From the NCBI RefSeq assembly GCF_004664715.2, contig NC_051075.1, positions 39,339,458-39,403,457 of the forward strand: a DNA stretch of 64,000 nt. The letters run 5' to 3'. This DNA comes from Peromyscus leucopus (lineage: Eukaryota > Chordata > Mammalia > Rodentia > Cricetidae). The position numbers and the translations under genes were made by a program. Below are positions 35,920-46,568 of this stretch, one piece after another. Under the pieces are notes generated by a model. That model had not been told where the DNA came from, did not search any database, and was given only the letters and a program-made list of their open reading frames with translations. Numbering within the stretch: the stretch's first letter is position 1; each line of letters starts with the position of its first letter.

Positions 35920-36711
35920 GAAGGTCAACTTAACACTATGTGTCAAACCTTAAAGTTTTATGTACACTGGTACTCAACAATTGCATCTTAAGGCAATTAT
36001 CCTAAGTGCAATCAAATCAATGGGACTAGAATTACATGCAAGAATACCTGCAGGCTAAGAACCAAGCACGGGCCAGAGATAAACTAGATGTTCATGCAAA
36101 GGGTCCATGTGCAGAGCTGCATAAACCAAGGACTGTAGGACAGGAAGGGGAGCCTCGACTTCCTCTCCTCAGACACTATCCTCCATGTGTCCCCAACACA
36201 GAGATTCCTTAGCCCTATGGTTCCCGTGTGTCTGCGGAGGCCTCACCACACTGCCACCATCAGTTATTAGCCTCATCTCTAGTCCCCCCCCTCCTTCTTG
36301 AAGGAGGGCATGAAGGGTGTGGGGCTAAATATTTATTATAACTTGGCCTGTCTGATGATCCAATCCAGGAGCCGCTAAGATTCACTTCGTTAGAAGAAAA
36401 GCTGCTCTTTTTACTGGAGAAATTGCACAGAATCAGGGACTCCATATCTGGTACCAAAAACTAAACCCTGAATATCAGACATACTTAGGAGTTTATCTCT
36501 CAAGAAATTGCAAGAGATTGGGGAGGTCTGCATCAGCACCAGAGGCAGAGCCCAGCTTTCCGTTCTTCCTTATGGGTGCCCTACACGAGACTTGTCACTC
36601 GGACCTTCTCCTCGTTGTTTCTTGGCGTACAATTTGGTGATTTTAGCACGTCACGATGGCCTTGGAAAACATTTGCTGTCATTTTAAGAGTCTATTTTTG
36701 TAATGGTTTAC
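35920..36711. other. Unique sequence, nothing recognised
   Basis: About 790 bp without a recognised repeat or gene. Confidence 0.45.
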
Positions 36712-37099
36712 TGTGATGGCTAGTTAGCTTGACATAAGCTATGGTTGTCTAGAAGGAGAGAACAGGCATGTCAGTTGAGAAAATGCCTCCATAAGACCCA
36801 GCTGAGACATTTTCTTAATTAGTGATTGATGTGGAAGGGCCCAGTCCATCGTGGGTGGTATCATCCCTTGCTGGTAGTCCTGAGTTCTAAAAGAAAGCAG
36901 GCTGAGCAAGCCATGGGGATCAAACTAGTAAGCATCATCCCTCCATGGCCTCTGCATCAGGTCCTGCCCTGCTTGAGTTCCTGTCCGGACTCCCTTCAGT
37001 GATGGACTGTGATGTGGAAGTGTGAGCCAAATCCACCCTTTCCTCTCCAGCTTGCCTTTGGTCATGATGTTTCATCGAAGCAACAGAAACCCGAAGACA
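36712..37099 (+). mobile_element. MaLR-type LTR (TGTGCTGGTT family), sense
   Basis: 'TGTGATGGCTAGTTAGCTTG' to 'CAACAGAAACCCGAAGACA', with 'TTCTTAATTAGTGATTGATG' and 'CCTCCATGGCCTCTGCATCA'. Pentamers TTTAC (36707-36711) and TTCAC (37100-37104) flank it, 4 of 5 identical. Confidence 0.8.
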
Positions 37100-37209
37100 T
37101 TCACATTAAACATGTAGTTTGCTGTTTGAAAAGGCACACTGCCCCCTGCACACTATCTCTAAGTCCATTCTAAGGCAGTGAAAATATTGTTTTCTTCCTA
37201 AAGGGGGTA

Positions 37210-37355
37210 GCTGGGCAGTGGTGGCGCATGCCTTTAATCCCAGCACTCGGGAGGCAGAGCCAGGCGGATCTCTGTGAGTTCGAGGCCAGCCTGGGCTACC
37301 AAGTGAGTAGCAAAGCTACACAGAGAAACCCTGTCTCGAAAAACCAAAAAAAAAA
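37210..37355 (+). mobile_element. B1 SINE, sense
   Basis: 'GCTGGGCAGTGGTGGCGCAT' through 'GAGTTCGAGGCCAGCCTGGG' to 'AACCCTGTCTCGAAAAACC' and an A-tail (37346-37355). It is slightly shortened after 'AAGTGAGTA'. Confidence 0.95.
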
Positions 37356-37405
37356 GGGGGGGAGGAAGGGAGGGAGGGAGGGAGGGAGGGAGGGAGGGAG
37401 GGGAG
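37356..37405 (+). repeat. (GGGA)n at B1 tail
   Basis: GGGA tetranucleotides directly following the B1 A-tail. Confidence 0.95.
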
Positions 37406-38049
37406 AAGATCAAGTCGCCCTCACTGAGACTCTTCTCCGACTCTTCACTCAACCTTACTCTCAAGCCCATGGCCTTTGGGTCTTTGTGGAGACCTTAAAA
37501 ACAATAAGTTTATACAAACCCCAAATCTGATTAACTGAAACAGGATCTGAGAACTGTGGTCACAGTATCCAAATGCTCACTGACATGTCTTAAAGCCTGA
37601 AGACTTTATCTGTTCTACCTTTGTGGCCAAAGCTGGGAATAATGCTAACATACCATTGGTTCTCACCGGCCTGCATCCAGTTCAGCAGATTCTTTTCAGT
37701 GAACACTTTCTATGTGTTTGGCAGTACCACTCAGCCTGTTCTCTGTGTGATAACTCTGCTCAGTCCCCTTGCCATGAGCAAAACCTCAAAGGAACATTGA
37801 AGGACACGTATTGACACATTTGTGAAGGACTAAAATCCAGGTCTAGGTAAATTATCTTGAAAGGCAACATAGTATTTATGGCATGCCCAATGCCCAGTGA
37901 CTTATGGGATCACCTGCTTGTTCCACACTCCTGGAAAGAAATGGTAATTCCACACTCTCCCAGGCATAGAACCACTCATCTGTCTCTTGTATTATGCAGT
38001 GACTTTTAGGCTCACACTGAGATGCGTTATATTTTTCATGTTTATCAGC
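37406..38049. other. Unique sequence, nothing recognised
   Basis: About 640 bp without a recognised feature. Confidence 0.45.
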
Positions 38050-38376
38050 TGTGGTTGTTTGAAAGAAAATGATCCCCACAGGGAGTAGTCTTATTGAAGT
38101 ATGTATTACCTTGTTGGAGGAAGTGTGTCACTGTGGAGGGTGGGCTATGAGGCCTTCTATGCTCAAGCTATGCCCAGTGTGGACACAGATTACTTCTGCC
38201 TCCTGCAGATCAAGATGTAGAACTCAGTGCACCATGTCTGCCTACACACTGCCCACCATGATGATAATGGACTGAACCTCTGAACCTGTAAGCCAGCCCC
38301 AATTAAATGTCTCACTTTATAAGAACTGCGGTGGCCATGGTGTCTCTTCACAGCAATAGAAACCCCAACTAAGACA
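38050..38376 (+). mobile_element. ORR1-type MaLR solo LTR with perfect target duplication
   Basis: 'TGTGGTTGTTTGAAAGAAAA', the hallmark 'CCTTGTTGGAGGAAGTGTGT', 'CATGATGATAATGGACTGAA', 'CTGTAAGCCAGCCCCAATTA', and the end 'ATAGAAACCCCAACTAAGAC'+'A'. TCAGC is repeated exactly at 38045-38049 and 38377-38381, the 5-bp duplication expected of ERVL-MaLR. Confidence 0.95.
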
Positions 38377-38381
38377 TCAGC

Positions 38382-38999
38382 ATTTACACTAAAACTATAA
38401 CCTGTAATTGCTAATGTAGCATGCACAGTTGTGAGCTAACTGAATCATACTTTATAACATAGGGATGGACCACAAATGTGGAATCTCAGGCTAATCTAAC
38501 AATCTAAGAAGATTACCTCACACAAACTGTGGATCTCTGGAACGTCTTCCCTTGGGTACTCTTATAAGATGGAAAGAGGGGTTATAGTTTACCAAGTCTC
38601 TCTGATCACACCAAAGTCTTCTGAAGCTCTCATCTCTCATTATTCTTGGAATGGCTAGAAATGTATTCAAGACTTGAACAGCACAGGAGCTGCTGAGTCC
38701 TTATGATCCAGAGCCACACTGTCTTAAGACAACAAAGGGTCCAAACAGCCTTCTGGGCCCCGGTATTCACTAACACTTTTGTGGTTTTAAAGGAACCAGA
38801 ATCAAAGAAAGAGAGAGAAATAATTTCATGCTGGTTTGCGCAAGGCTACTTTGGAGGTTTCAGGGAACTCAAGCTGGGACCCCCAAAAGCTATACACAGA
38901 AAGGCTGAAAACAGTTTCTCCAAGAAGCACTGCATACTCATGTGAAGCCAGCATTACTCACAAGATAGAATATGTAAAAGTGATTATCTAGCTGCGACC
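38382..38999. other. Unique sequence, nothing recognised
   Basis: About 620 bp. An 80-codon frame at 38703-38945 has no signature. Confidence 0.4.
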
Positions 39000-39392
39000 C
39001 CCAGTGGCCACGCTGGACCTGGACTCGGGTGATGGGTGATTTCCACTCTCCCTCATGTCTCCCATTAGCATCTTGCCTGTCACATCCCTAGCCCTGAAGC
39101 AGCATGCTTACAGGTGCATCTCCTCTCACCTCAGCTCCATCTGCTGGAGAGTCCCAACTCCCGGTACAGATCCAGGGTCCCTCTAGCCCTGTCATCCCTG
39201 TCTCTCCAGATCATTTTCTGTCTTACTGACACCTACTTTCAGGACCCCCCTTCCCACCATGCCTCCAGCTCCCTAGGGATCCTCCCTTTTGGTGTGGACA
39301 GAGTCCTCTTAGCCCTTTCCTGAAGCAACCCCCTCAACAAAGACAGGACCCACTATCAACACCGAGAATTACTTCAGTCACCCTAACTCCGA

Positions 39393-40344
39393 ATGCCTAG
39401 AGGCCAGCACAAAAATGCAAACATTAACAGCCAAGACAATATGCCTCCATCAGAACCAGGAACCTTAGGACAGCGGGGTCTAAGGAGTGTAATATAGCTG
39501 AAACATAAGACAAGGACCCGCAACAGCAATTAATTACAAATATGTCCAAGGACCTTAAAGAGGATATGAATAAATCTTTTAATAAAACCTGAGAAAACAC
39601 AAATAAACAATAGAATGAAATAATTAAAACAACTAATGACATGAAAGCAAAATTTAACAAAAAAATAGGATCACAAAATTAAATACAAACTGAGATTAAA
39701 AATGGAAATGAAAATTTGTATTATATTTATTTATATTTTAGTAAAAATTAAAATATAAACCTCAGAAATAAGCTTCACCAAGGAAGTACAGGACATGGAA
39801 GAGAGAATCTCAGGCATCAACGACAAGGTAGAAGAAATGGACACCTTGGTCAAAGAAAATGTTAAATTTAAAATAAATCCAAACACAAAACATCCCGGAA
39901 ATTTGGGACATGATTAAAAGGCCAATAAGGAGGTACTTATCAAGGTACAAGAAGCATACAGAACACCAAATAGACAGGGCCAGAAAAGAAATTCTCATGA
40001 CACATAAAAATTAAAACACTAAACATACAGAACAAAGAAACAATGTTAAAAATTTCAAGGGAAAAAGACCTAGAAACATATAAAACAGGCCCATTGGAAT
40101 AACACCTGACTTCTCAATGGAATGCTAAAAGTCAGAAGGACCTAGACAAGTGTTCTACAGACTCTAAGAGATCACAGATGTCAGCCAAGACTACTATACT
40201 GAACAAAACTTCAAATTATAAGAGGTGGAGAAAATATGACATTTCATGATAAAAAGCTAATTTAAGAAGTATCTGTTTACCAATCTAGCTCTAGAGAAGG
40301 CACTGGAAGGAAACAAGTCTGAAGAGGTTAACCTCACCCCCCCC

Positions 40345-40387
<43 letters not shown>

Positions 40388-40440
40388 GGAAAGAATAATA
40401 CCAGACCAACAAATAGAAAAAGAAGGATAAAACCAACCCA
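39393..40440 (+). pseudogene. L1 ORF1 relic, broken
   Basis: Starts at 39393 with codons homologous to the intact ORF1 at 63361 (Met-x-Arg-x-Gln-x-Lys pattern). 'GAGAGAATCTCAGGCATCAA' is the Glu-Arg-Ile-Ser-type motif at the end of the coiled coil, and the C-terminal half follows to about 40330. Stops occur early, for instance within the first 60 codons, and an AT-rich insertion lies near 39720-39760. Confidence 0.7.
40348..40386 (+). repeat. (CA)n microsatellite
   Basis: About 19 CA units after a C-run, between the L1 ORF1 and ORF2 relics. Confidence 0.95.
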
Positions 40441-40550
40441 CATCATAACAACAAAACAAGAATCAACAAACATTCCTCACTGATAGCACTCAATATTAAT
40501 GGTCTCATTTCTCCAATAAAAAGACACAAACTAACAGACTGGATTTTAGA

Positions 40551-40915
40551 TGGGTCTTTCTTTGGACTTCCAGCTCCCAAATAATGACACAGAGATTTCT
40601 TATTAACTATGAAAGCTTGGCCTTAGCTTAGGCTTATTCCCAACTAGCTCTTAAAACTTAAATTAACCCATTTATATTGATCTATGTTCTGCCACACGGC
40701 TTGTTACCTTGCCTCCATATTGTACAACCCACTCCCTCCATATCTGGCTGGAGAATCCCGCCTCTTTAATTCATCTCCCAAGTTCTTCTATCTCCCCAGA
40801 AGTCCCGCCTATCCTCTCCTGTCTAGCTACTGGCCTTTCAGCTCTTTATTAAACCAATCAGAAGGTGCCTTGGCAGAAACACATCTTCACAGTGTACAAA
40901 AAGATTATTCCACCA
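40551..40915 (-). mobile_element. ERV LTR, antisense, inserted in the L1 ORF2 start region
   Basis: Same family as 29166: 'TTTGGACTTCCAGCTCCCAA', 'AATGACACAGAGATTTCTTA', 'TGGCCTTAGCTTAGGCTTAT', 'TTATTAAACCAATCAGAAGG' and end near 'AGATTATTCCACCA'. L1 sequence is continuous across it ('AACAGACTGGAT' before, 'CTGCATCTAAGAAACACACC' after). Confidence 0.75.
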
Positions 40916-41425
40916 TATTGGATTAGAGAACAGGATCCATCCTTCTGCTGCATCTAAGAAACACACCTCAACATCAAGGATAAACATCACTTCAGAGGAA
41001 AAGGATGAAAAAAGATATCCCAAGCAAATGGGCTCAAGAAGCAAGCAAGTGTAACCATTTTAAGGTCTGACAAAATAGACTTCCAACCAAAACTAACCAG
41101 GAGAGATAGGGAAGGACACTACACACTCATCAAAGGAAAAATCCACCAAGAGGACATTGCAATTCTAAATATTTATGCACCAGACACAATGGCATCAAGT
41201 TCATAAAAGAAACAATGTTACAGCTGAAATCACATATTGACCCTCATGCATTGATTGTGGGAAGAGTTCAATATCCTACTCTTAACCACTAGACAGTTTT
41301 GCCAGATAAAAACTAAACAGAAAAATGTTGGAGTTAAATAATGTCATAAATCAAATGGACCTAACAGATATTTACAGAACATGTCACCCAAACACAACTA
41401 GCTTTGTTTCCAAGTACATGGTCAG

Positions 41426-43184
41426 TTTTGAAGCAGGAGCAGGGGTTTAAAAAGAGACTTTTGTATAGATTTAAGGTTAGGGGTTCATAGAAAGAGAAGT
41501 TTTCTGGGAAAGAATAAAACACACCCACACATGAGTCCTGCTTCAGTATCCTAGCCAGGGCTGACTCTCAGATTACCCCTCAAAGGATTACTGAGAAACT
41601 TACTTTTCTCTTTTCCCTCTTTTCTGATGAATGTGACTTGGAGTGGCTCCGGGAATGCCTTGGGGAAGATTACAGCCAGATAACAACATGGGCCACAAAG
41701 GCAGCCCAAGACAGCTAAGATACCTTCTACTATGCATAGGATATCTTTTTGGTTCCTAGCTATTTTAACATTTGTATCTGAAACATCTTTATATAGAAAG
41801 AATATTGTCCATGTGTAGGCAAACTTCCCCCTAAATATTGCTAGTCCTGCTTAAGACTCTTGACTCCCAGTTGCCAAAGGCTTCATGAGAGAATCGAGCC
41901 TCTTCTTTCCTGTGCCCAACCCCCTTTTTCCTGTCTTTCTATCTGGCCTCAGTACTAGAGAATAGAGCAAAGGCAAGTGCACTCTAATTGTTTCAAACAT
42001 CATAAAAGTCTTACTGTGTACATTCTTTAAGTTACAGCCTGACCAGCTAGTTTGGAAGTGATCAACTTCATCCATTCATTCATCTAAGGCATGCTTTTCA
42101 GCACTTCCTGTCCACTACAACAAATGAACCGGACTAACAGCCTTCACTGGGCTTGTTTTAGAATCTCTAAAGGCAACCGTTTCTTAAAAGTAGGTAGGGA
42201 GACAATCTAACTGATGAGAGGAAGGATCCCAACCCAGTATTGACTGGAAAGACTGATAAAGTAAATAGTGCTTTCTTAATTGAGCATTGATTATATCAAG
42301 ACTGCTGGTAAACAGATAAAAATCCATCTTGACACAGGAAGGCACTGTTTGGATCAGGCAGGTCTATGTGAGAGGACTGTCAGGAAGACACACACTTCAG
42401 ATAACCAAAGTCACCACAGTTCCCTGGAATCTCAACTATTTGCTTGTGCAGTTAGTTACTTTGTTATCTGCGTCCTTTGCTGTTGTGGACATATGTGGGG
42501 TAGACATTTATATTGACAGAAATGGTTCAGAATGTGTTTTGGAAACACTAAGTTCTGCTTCTACTCAAACTTTCCTGGAATACACTTCATTTGTGGGATG
42601 CTGGCATCCTAAAATGACAGAAATCTAAGAAGATGACATGTGCTTTGTGTTTTATGTAAGGGAGAGCTGCTCCCAACATTAATGTCTCTGTGTGCTGTGT
42701 GACTCGGAGCACTTTTGGTTACCGTCATCTGTTCTTCTCTAAGTTTTATTATTGTCTAGCTCTATTTTTGGAAACTGGTCCTCAGTCATTAGCACAGTGA
42801 ACGTAAGTGATGGTTTTGGCTGAAACAGGAGCAGCATCTTGGGGGCATCCACAAGGATAATGAAATCATTCTTCCGCTCAGCAAAAATCAAAGAGCAATA
42901 AGATCTCCCAAGAAATGAGATCACTGTGGAAAGTCAGGGAGGTCACACATTCCAGAGCACACGTTATGCCCTGGTTCTACTGCTTCTACTTCTTCAGTCC
43001 TGCCATTGATCCCGTTCAAATAACAACTAACTCACCATGGCTCTTTCCAAGCAGATAAAACTTTCAATTCTATACATACATTGTAAAAGTAAACCTGAGA
43101 AGTCTGCCCCCCTAGATCACATATCAGTCATTTCACGGGGAAAATGGACAGAGCTCTATGAAACTGAAGAGTAGGGACAATGAG
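41426..43184. other. 1.75 kb unique sequence, nothing recognised
   Basis: No repeat family recognised. Overlapping plus-strand frames at 42280-42628 (78 and 99 codons) lack any signature. Confidence 0.45.
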
Positions 43185-43315
43185 ATGGCTCCAGAGTCAG
43201 AGTTCTTACTGCCAAGCCTCATGAACTGAGAGTTTGAGCTCCAGGATCTCCGTGATACAAGAACGGACACCTGCAAATCCACCTGCTCTCTGCATGCATG
43301 GTGTGGCACCTGTGT

Positions 43316-43365
<50 letters not shown>

Positions 43366-43427
43366 GCACACACACACACACACACACACACGCACGTGCA
43401 CACGCACGCACGCACGCACGCACACAT

Positions 43428-43459
<32 letters not shown>

Positions 43460-43480
43460 GCGCGCGCGTTAAAATAAATA
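43185..43480 (+). mobile_element. B2/B3-type SINE with a long (CA)n/(CG)n tail
   Basis: Head 'ACAATGAGATGGCTCCAGAG', 'TTACTGCCAAGCCTCATGAA'+'CTGAGAGTTTGAGCTCC', then the tail, ending 'AAAATAAATAAAAAA'. The tail is unusually long and CG-rich at its end. Confidence 0.75.
43317..43470 (+). repeat. (CA)n tract grading into (CG)n
   Basis: About 150 bp of alternating purine-pyrimidine: CA runs with CGCA islands, 'CACGCACGCACGCACGCACG' in the middle, and CGCGCGCGCGCG at 43457-43468. This is a strong Z-DNA-forming composition. Cys/Val- and Thr/His-rich frames here are shadows. Confidence 0.95.
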
Positions 43481-43504
43481 AAAAAGTGTAAAAAAATTTG
43501 TGAG

Positions 43505-43590
43505 GGGCACAGCTAAAGGTGTGATCCTGTTGTGGAGCACTTGCTTAGCATGCTTGAGTGTGAGGTCCTAAGTTTAATTCCTAGGACAGA
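43505..43590 (+). mobile_element. ID-like SINE, sense
   Basis: 'GTGGAGCACTTGCTTAGCAT' and 'GTCCTAAGTTTAATTCCTAG' correspond to the A/B-box regions of BC1-derived ID elements, followed by an A/G-rich tail. Confidence 0.6.
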
Positions 43591-44500
43591 AAGAAAAGAA
43601 AGGCTGAGGAGTCCCACCTAATGTGGTTAAGACCTTTACATCACCAAAGAAAGCTCAAGGAACCTAAATGTGGCCACAAGACATCATTTATTAAAGGAAG
43701 CTGGATCAAATCACCATAAAGCAATTATCCTTGTCATTGTTCTGATATGGCAAAGTTCTTCCATTTGGTTTATGACTAAATATTTGTCTTCAGTCAGCAT
43801 CCCAAGTTAGGAGAAAATCCTCTCATTCATGTTGCCTCAGACAGCTGATTCATTTTAATAGGAAACCAATCCTACCTGTATATTCGTGGTTGGTATCTTT
43901 CTGTAATATAAAATACAGGGACAAAAGAAGAACATCTTTGAATACAACAGTTTCCTTTCCCATACATTTAGACAAAATGCTACTTGCCTACTTGCAAGCA
44001 AAGCTTTGAAATCCCTAATTTGCTGCTCTGAAGCCCCTCTTGCCAAGAGTAACATTGGCAGGCTAGACTCTGCCTCACACACATGCTCAGCCAGGCTTCC
44101 TTACAACTGCTACTAACATCTGGTCCTTTCTCCCATCGAGATCCACAATTATTTCTTTACCATGTTAATGATCATAAAGACCTCTTCCTCACTACCCTGC
44201 CTGATAAGAAAAGCAAATAAGACAATTCCTAATTCCATGGGTGGGATCTCTGGCTCACAGAACGCTCATCAGCAGCAGGAAGAACGGTTCATAAGTAATG
44301 GTCTGAACCTAGTGATTCTCAGGCCAAATGCTGGAGAATCGCTCCCCTCCGAAACCATCAATTTCATTATTCTGTCTTTACTGCTCCCTCAGACCCAAGA
44401 CTCTCCTCTCTGGGGATGTATTTGGCTTTCAGTATTATGGGAAAAAAATGAAAATGCCAGTAATTTGGAAAAGGCCCACCCACTCCTATTTTTCCCTACT
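43591..44500. other. Unique sequence, nothing recognised
   Basis: About 900 bp. Frames at 44162-44732 run into the TC repeat and are not supported. Confidence 0.4.
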
Positions 44501-44591
44501 CTGTCTCTCTCTTTCTCTCTCTGTTTCTCTCTCTGTCTCTGTCTCTCTTTGTCTCTGTCTCTCTCTCTGTCTCTCTGTCTCTCTCTCCCTC
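44501..44591 (+). repeat. (TCTC/TGTC)n microsatellite
   Basis: Imperfect TC repeat with regular TG and TTTC interruptions. Confidence 0.95.
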
Positions 44592-45136
44592 ATTGGCAAG
44601 ACAGTTGAATTTTCATCAACATCTTATTTCAGTTTGGGAAGATACTTCACTCTTCTGAGTCATCAGTTCCTGGGTGTTTATTTCTCCAATCAACTGAACT
44701 TTCTCAAGCTGGAGCAGGAAAGACACACCTAATAGCATGAGGGTCATCTGGTCCCTGAGGACCTCTGCAAACACCCACAGCTTTTCACTAAGCGGTAGAG
44801 GGTAGTCTGACTTTAATTCTTCCAGGGTCAAAGAAAATAAACCAATAGTTGGTGCGTCTATTCATATATCTTCGTCAATAATAACAATATGAAACATGGA
44901 TGGAGGAAATATGAGAGCTCACTGGGCTGGGGGTTGAGGTTTTCTAGGACCCAGTCTGACTTCCATGGACCAGGCTTTCTTACTCAGACTACCCATACAC
45001 ACTAGTGTGCTCTGAGGAAGGAGTTTGTGAAGTACCACCTCTACAGGAGTGTTTTGACTTAACTATCCTGTGCCTCTTCTTGAAGTAAGTCAATTCCTTC
45101 TCCTCCCTATGGTTAAATGGATACAATAGTCTCCCA
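44592..45136. other. Unique sequence, nothing recognised
   Basis: About 540 bp leading into the 31-bp minisatellite. Confidence 0.45.
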
Positions 45137-45409
45137 CCCATTAATAAAAACAGACTAGATCTAACTACCCATTAAAGAACACAGACTAGATGTAACTGCC
45201 CATTGAAGAATATGGACTAGGTGTAACTCTCCATTAAAGAACATGGACCAGATGTAACTGCCCATTGAAGAACATGGACTAAATGAAAATACCCATTGAA
45301 GAACACGGACTAGATGTAACTACCCACTGAAGAACACAGACTAGTTGTAACTGCCCATTAAAGAACATGGACTAGATGTAACTGCCCATTGAAGAGCATT
45401 GACTAAATG
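45137..45409 (+). repeat. 31-bp minisatellite, about 8.8 units
   Basis: Units start at 45137, 45168, 45199, 45230, 45261, 45292, 45323, 45354 and 45385, exactly 31 bp apart with no indels. The consensus begins 'CCCATTGAAGAACATGGACT' and continues AGATGTAACTG. Units differ by a few substitutions, including AAAG versus GAAG at positions 7-10. No transposon match is recognised. Confidence 0.97.
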
Positions 45410-45483
45410 CTGTTCTCTTGTACCCCCCGCCCCCCGCCACAACTCCTTCATTCTTTTCTTTGCAACAAAGTCTAATATAGACC

Positions 45484-45969
45484 TGTAGCACAAATCTTAA
45501 AAGGTCTTATTAATAAAAACAAACCTGGAGCCAGGTAGCGGGGTGAATGCTGGAAGATCAGTGAAGCAGAACAAGCCACAGCCACCTCACCTTGCCAGTT
45601 CCTCAGCTAATCTTGTTTCCTCAGACTGGAAGCTTCTGTGTCCTCATCCAGAGTGAATCTCAGCTGAACTGCTGCTGAAAGCCTAAAAGCTTAACCAGCC
45701 TAATTCCCAGTTTTCACGCCTTATATACCTTTCTGCTTTCTGCCATTACTTCCTGGGATTAAAGGCGTGAGTCACCATGCCTGGCTGTTTCCAGTGTGGC
45801 TTTGAACTCACAGAGATCCGGATGGATCTCTGCCTCCAGAAGGCTATGATTAAAGGTGTGTGTGTGCCACCATTTTCTGGCCTCTATGTCTGTCTAGTGG
45901 CTGTTCTGTTCTCTGACCCCAGATAAATTTATTAGGGTACACGATATATTGGGGAACACAATATCACCA
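45484..45969 (-). mobile_element. LTR-like repeat with internal B1-like core, antisense
   Basis: Second copy of the 21115 family: plus strand starts 'TGTAGCACAAATCTTAAAAG', 'TCTTATTAATAAAAACAAAC' and ends 'GAACACAATATCACCA'. The centre 'GATTAAAGGCGTGAGTCACC' and 'CTCACAGAGATCCGGATGGA' is antisense B1-like. Confidence 0.65.
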
Positions 45970-46090
45970 CATAGACCAGCTTGTCTCAAACTCTCTATGT
46001 AATCAAGTATGATCTTAAATTTCGGATCTCCCTGCCTCCACTTCCCAGGTGGTGGGATAATAGATTTATGCCGTTGTGACCAGTTCATTT
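45970..46090 (-). mobile_element. Old B1-family SINE (B1F/PB1-like), antisense
   Basis: 'CATAGACCAGCTTGTCTCAA', 'CTCCCTGCCTCCACTTCCCA' and 'GGTGGTGGGATAATAGATTT' are the complement of a diverged B1/Alu-domain monomer. Confidence 0.65.
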
Positions 46091-46503
46091 GAAGCTTTTA
46101 AATAGGTGCTTCATGTCCTTGATTGAGGCACATCCCAAATTTGTCTATCATCTTTCATTCTTAAATTATGACCTGGGTATACAATGAGCATACTCAGGAA
46201 TATGCCAACACCTAGAGTACCTTCCTACCTGACTGTGACCTGATGCCCCAAATCAAATCACTGTTCTCTTTTTACTTGGAAAGAGCTTCGCATTTGGAAA
46301 CAACTCTTGTGATGTGCTTGCCTTCTGCAGTCAATAAATCTTTCTTCCCTCTTTCAGGGCTCACCATGCTTCTTCGGCTTCTCACTCACCAAGAGGCAAA
46401 GCCACTGGGTTATCTAGCCGCACGGCAAACAGCAGTGTGCTACACCCTGGCCATCTGTTCTGTTCCATTTCCCAGGAAGCTCTTTTGCTTGTGTCCATCT
46501 TCA

Positions 46504-46507
<4 letters not shown>
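46091..46507. other. Mostly unique sequence
   Basis: 'CAATAAATCTTTCTTCCCTC' at 46330-46350 could be an LTR poly-A region or a splice acceptor ('CTCTTTCAG'). Nothing firm. A 146-codon frame here ends in the TC repeat and is not supported. Confidence 0.4.

Positions 46508-46565
<58 letters not shown>
46508..46565 (+). repeat. (TC)n microsatellite
   Basis: About 29 TC units. Confidence 0.95.

Positions 46566-46568
<3 letters not shown>

Larger units (their letters stand above)
39000..41425 (+). mobile_element. 5' half of an old muroid L1, sense, 3' part missing
   Basis: A probable 5' UTR (39000-39390) leads to an ORF1 relic whose start 'ATGCCTAGAGGCCAGCACAA' (39393) is clearly homologous to the ORF1 start at 63361. 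ORF1 continues to about 40440, and the ORF2 endonuclease region follows ('AAAAAGACACAAACTAACAG', 'AAGAAACACACCTCAACATC', 'CTAAATATTTATGCACCAGA') until about 41425, where L1 similarity stops inside the endonuclease domain. An LTR is inserted at 40551. Confidence 0.8.

Noticed and set aside
45137..45409. 31-bp tandem array as a CRISPR array
   Set aside because: Units are directly adjacent with no spacers, and this is a mammalian nuclear sequence.
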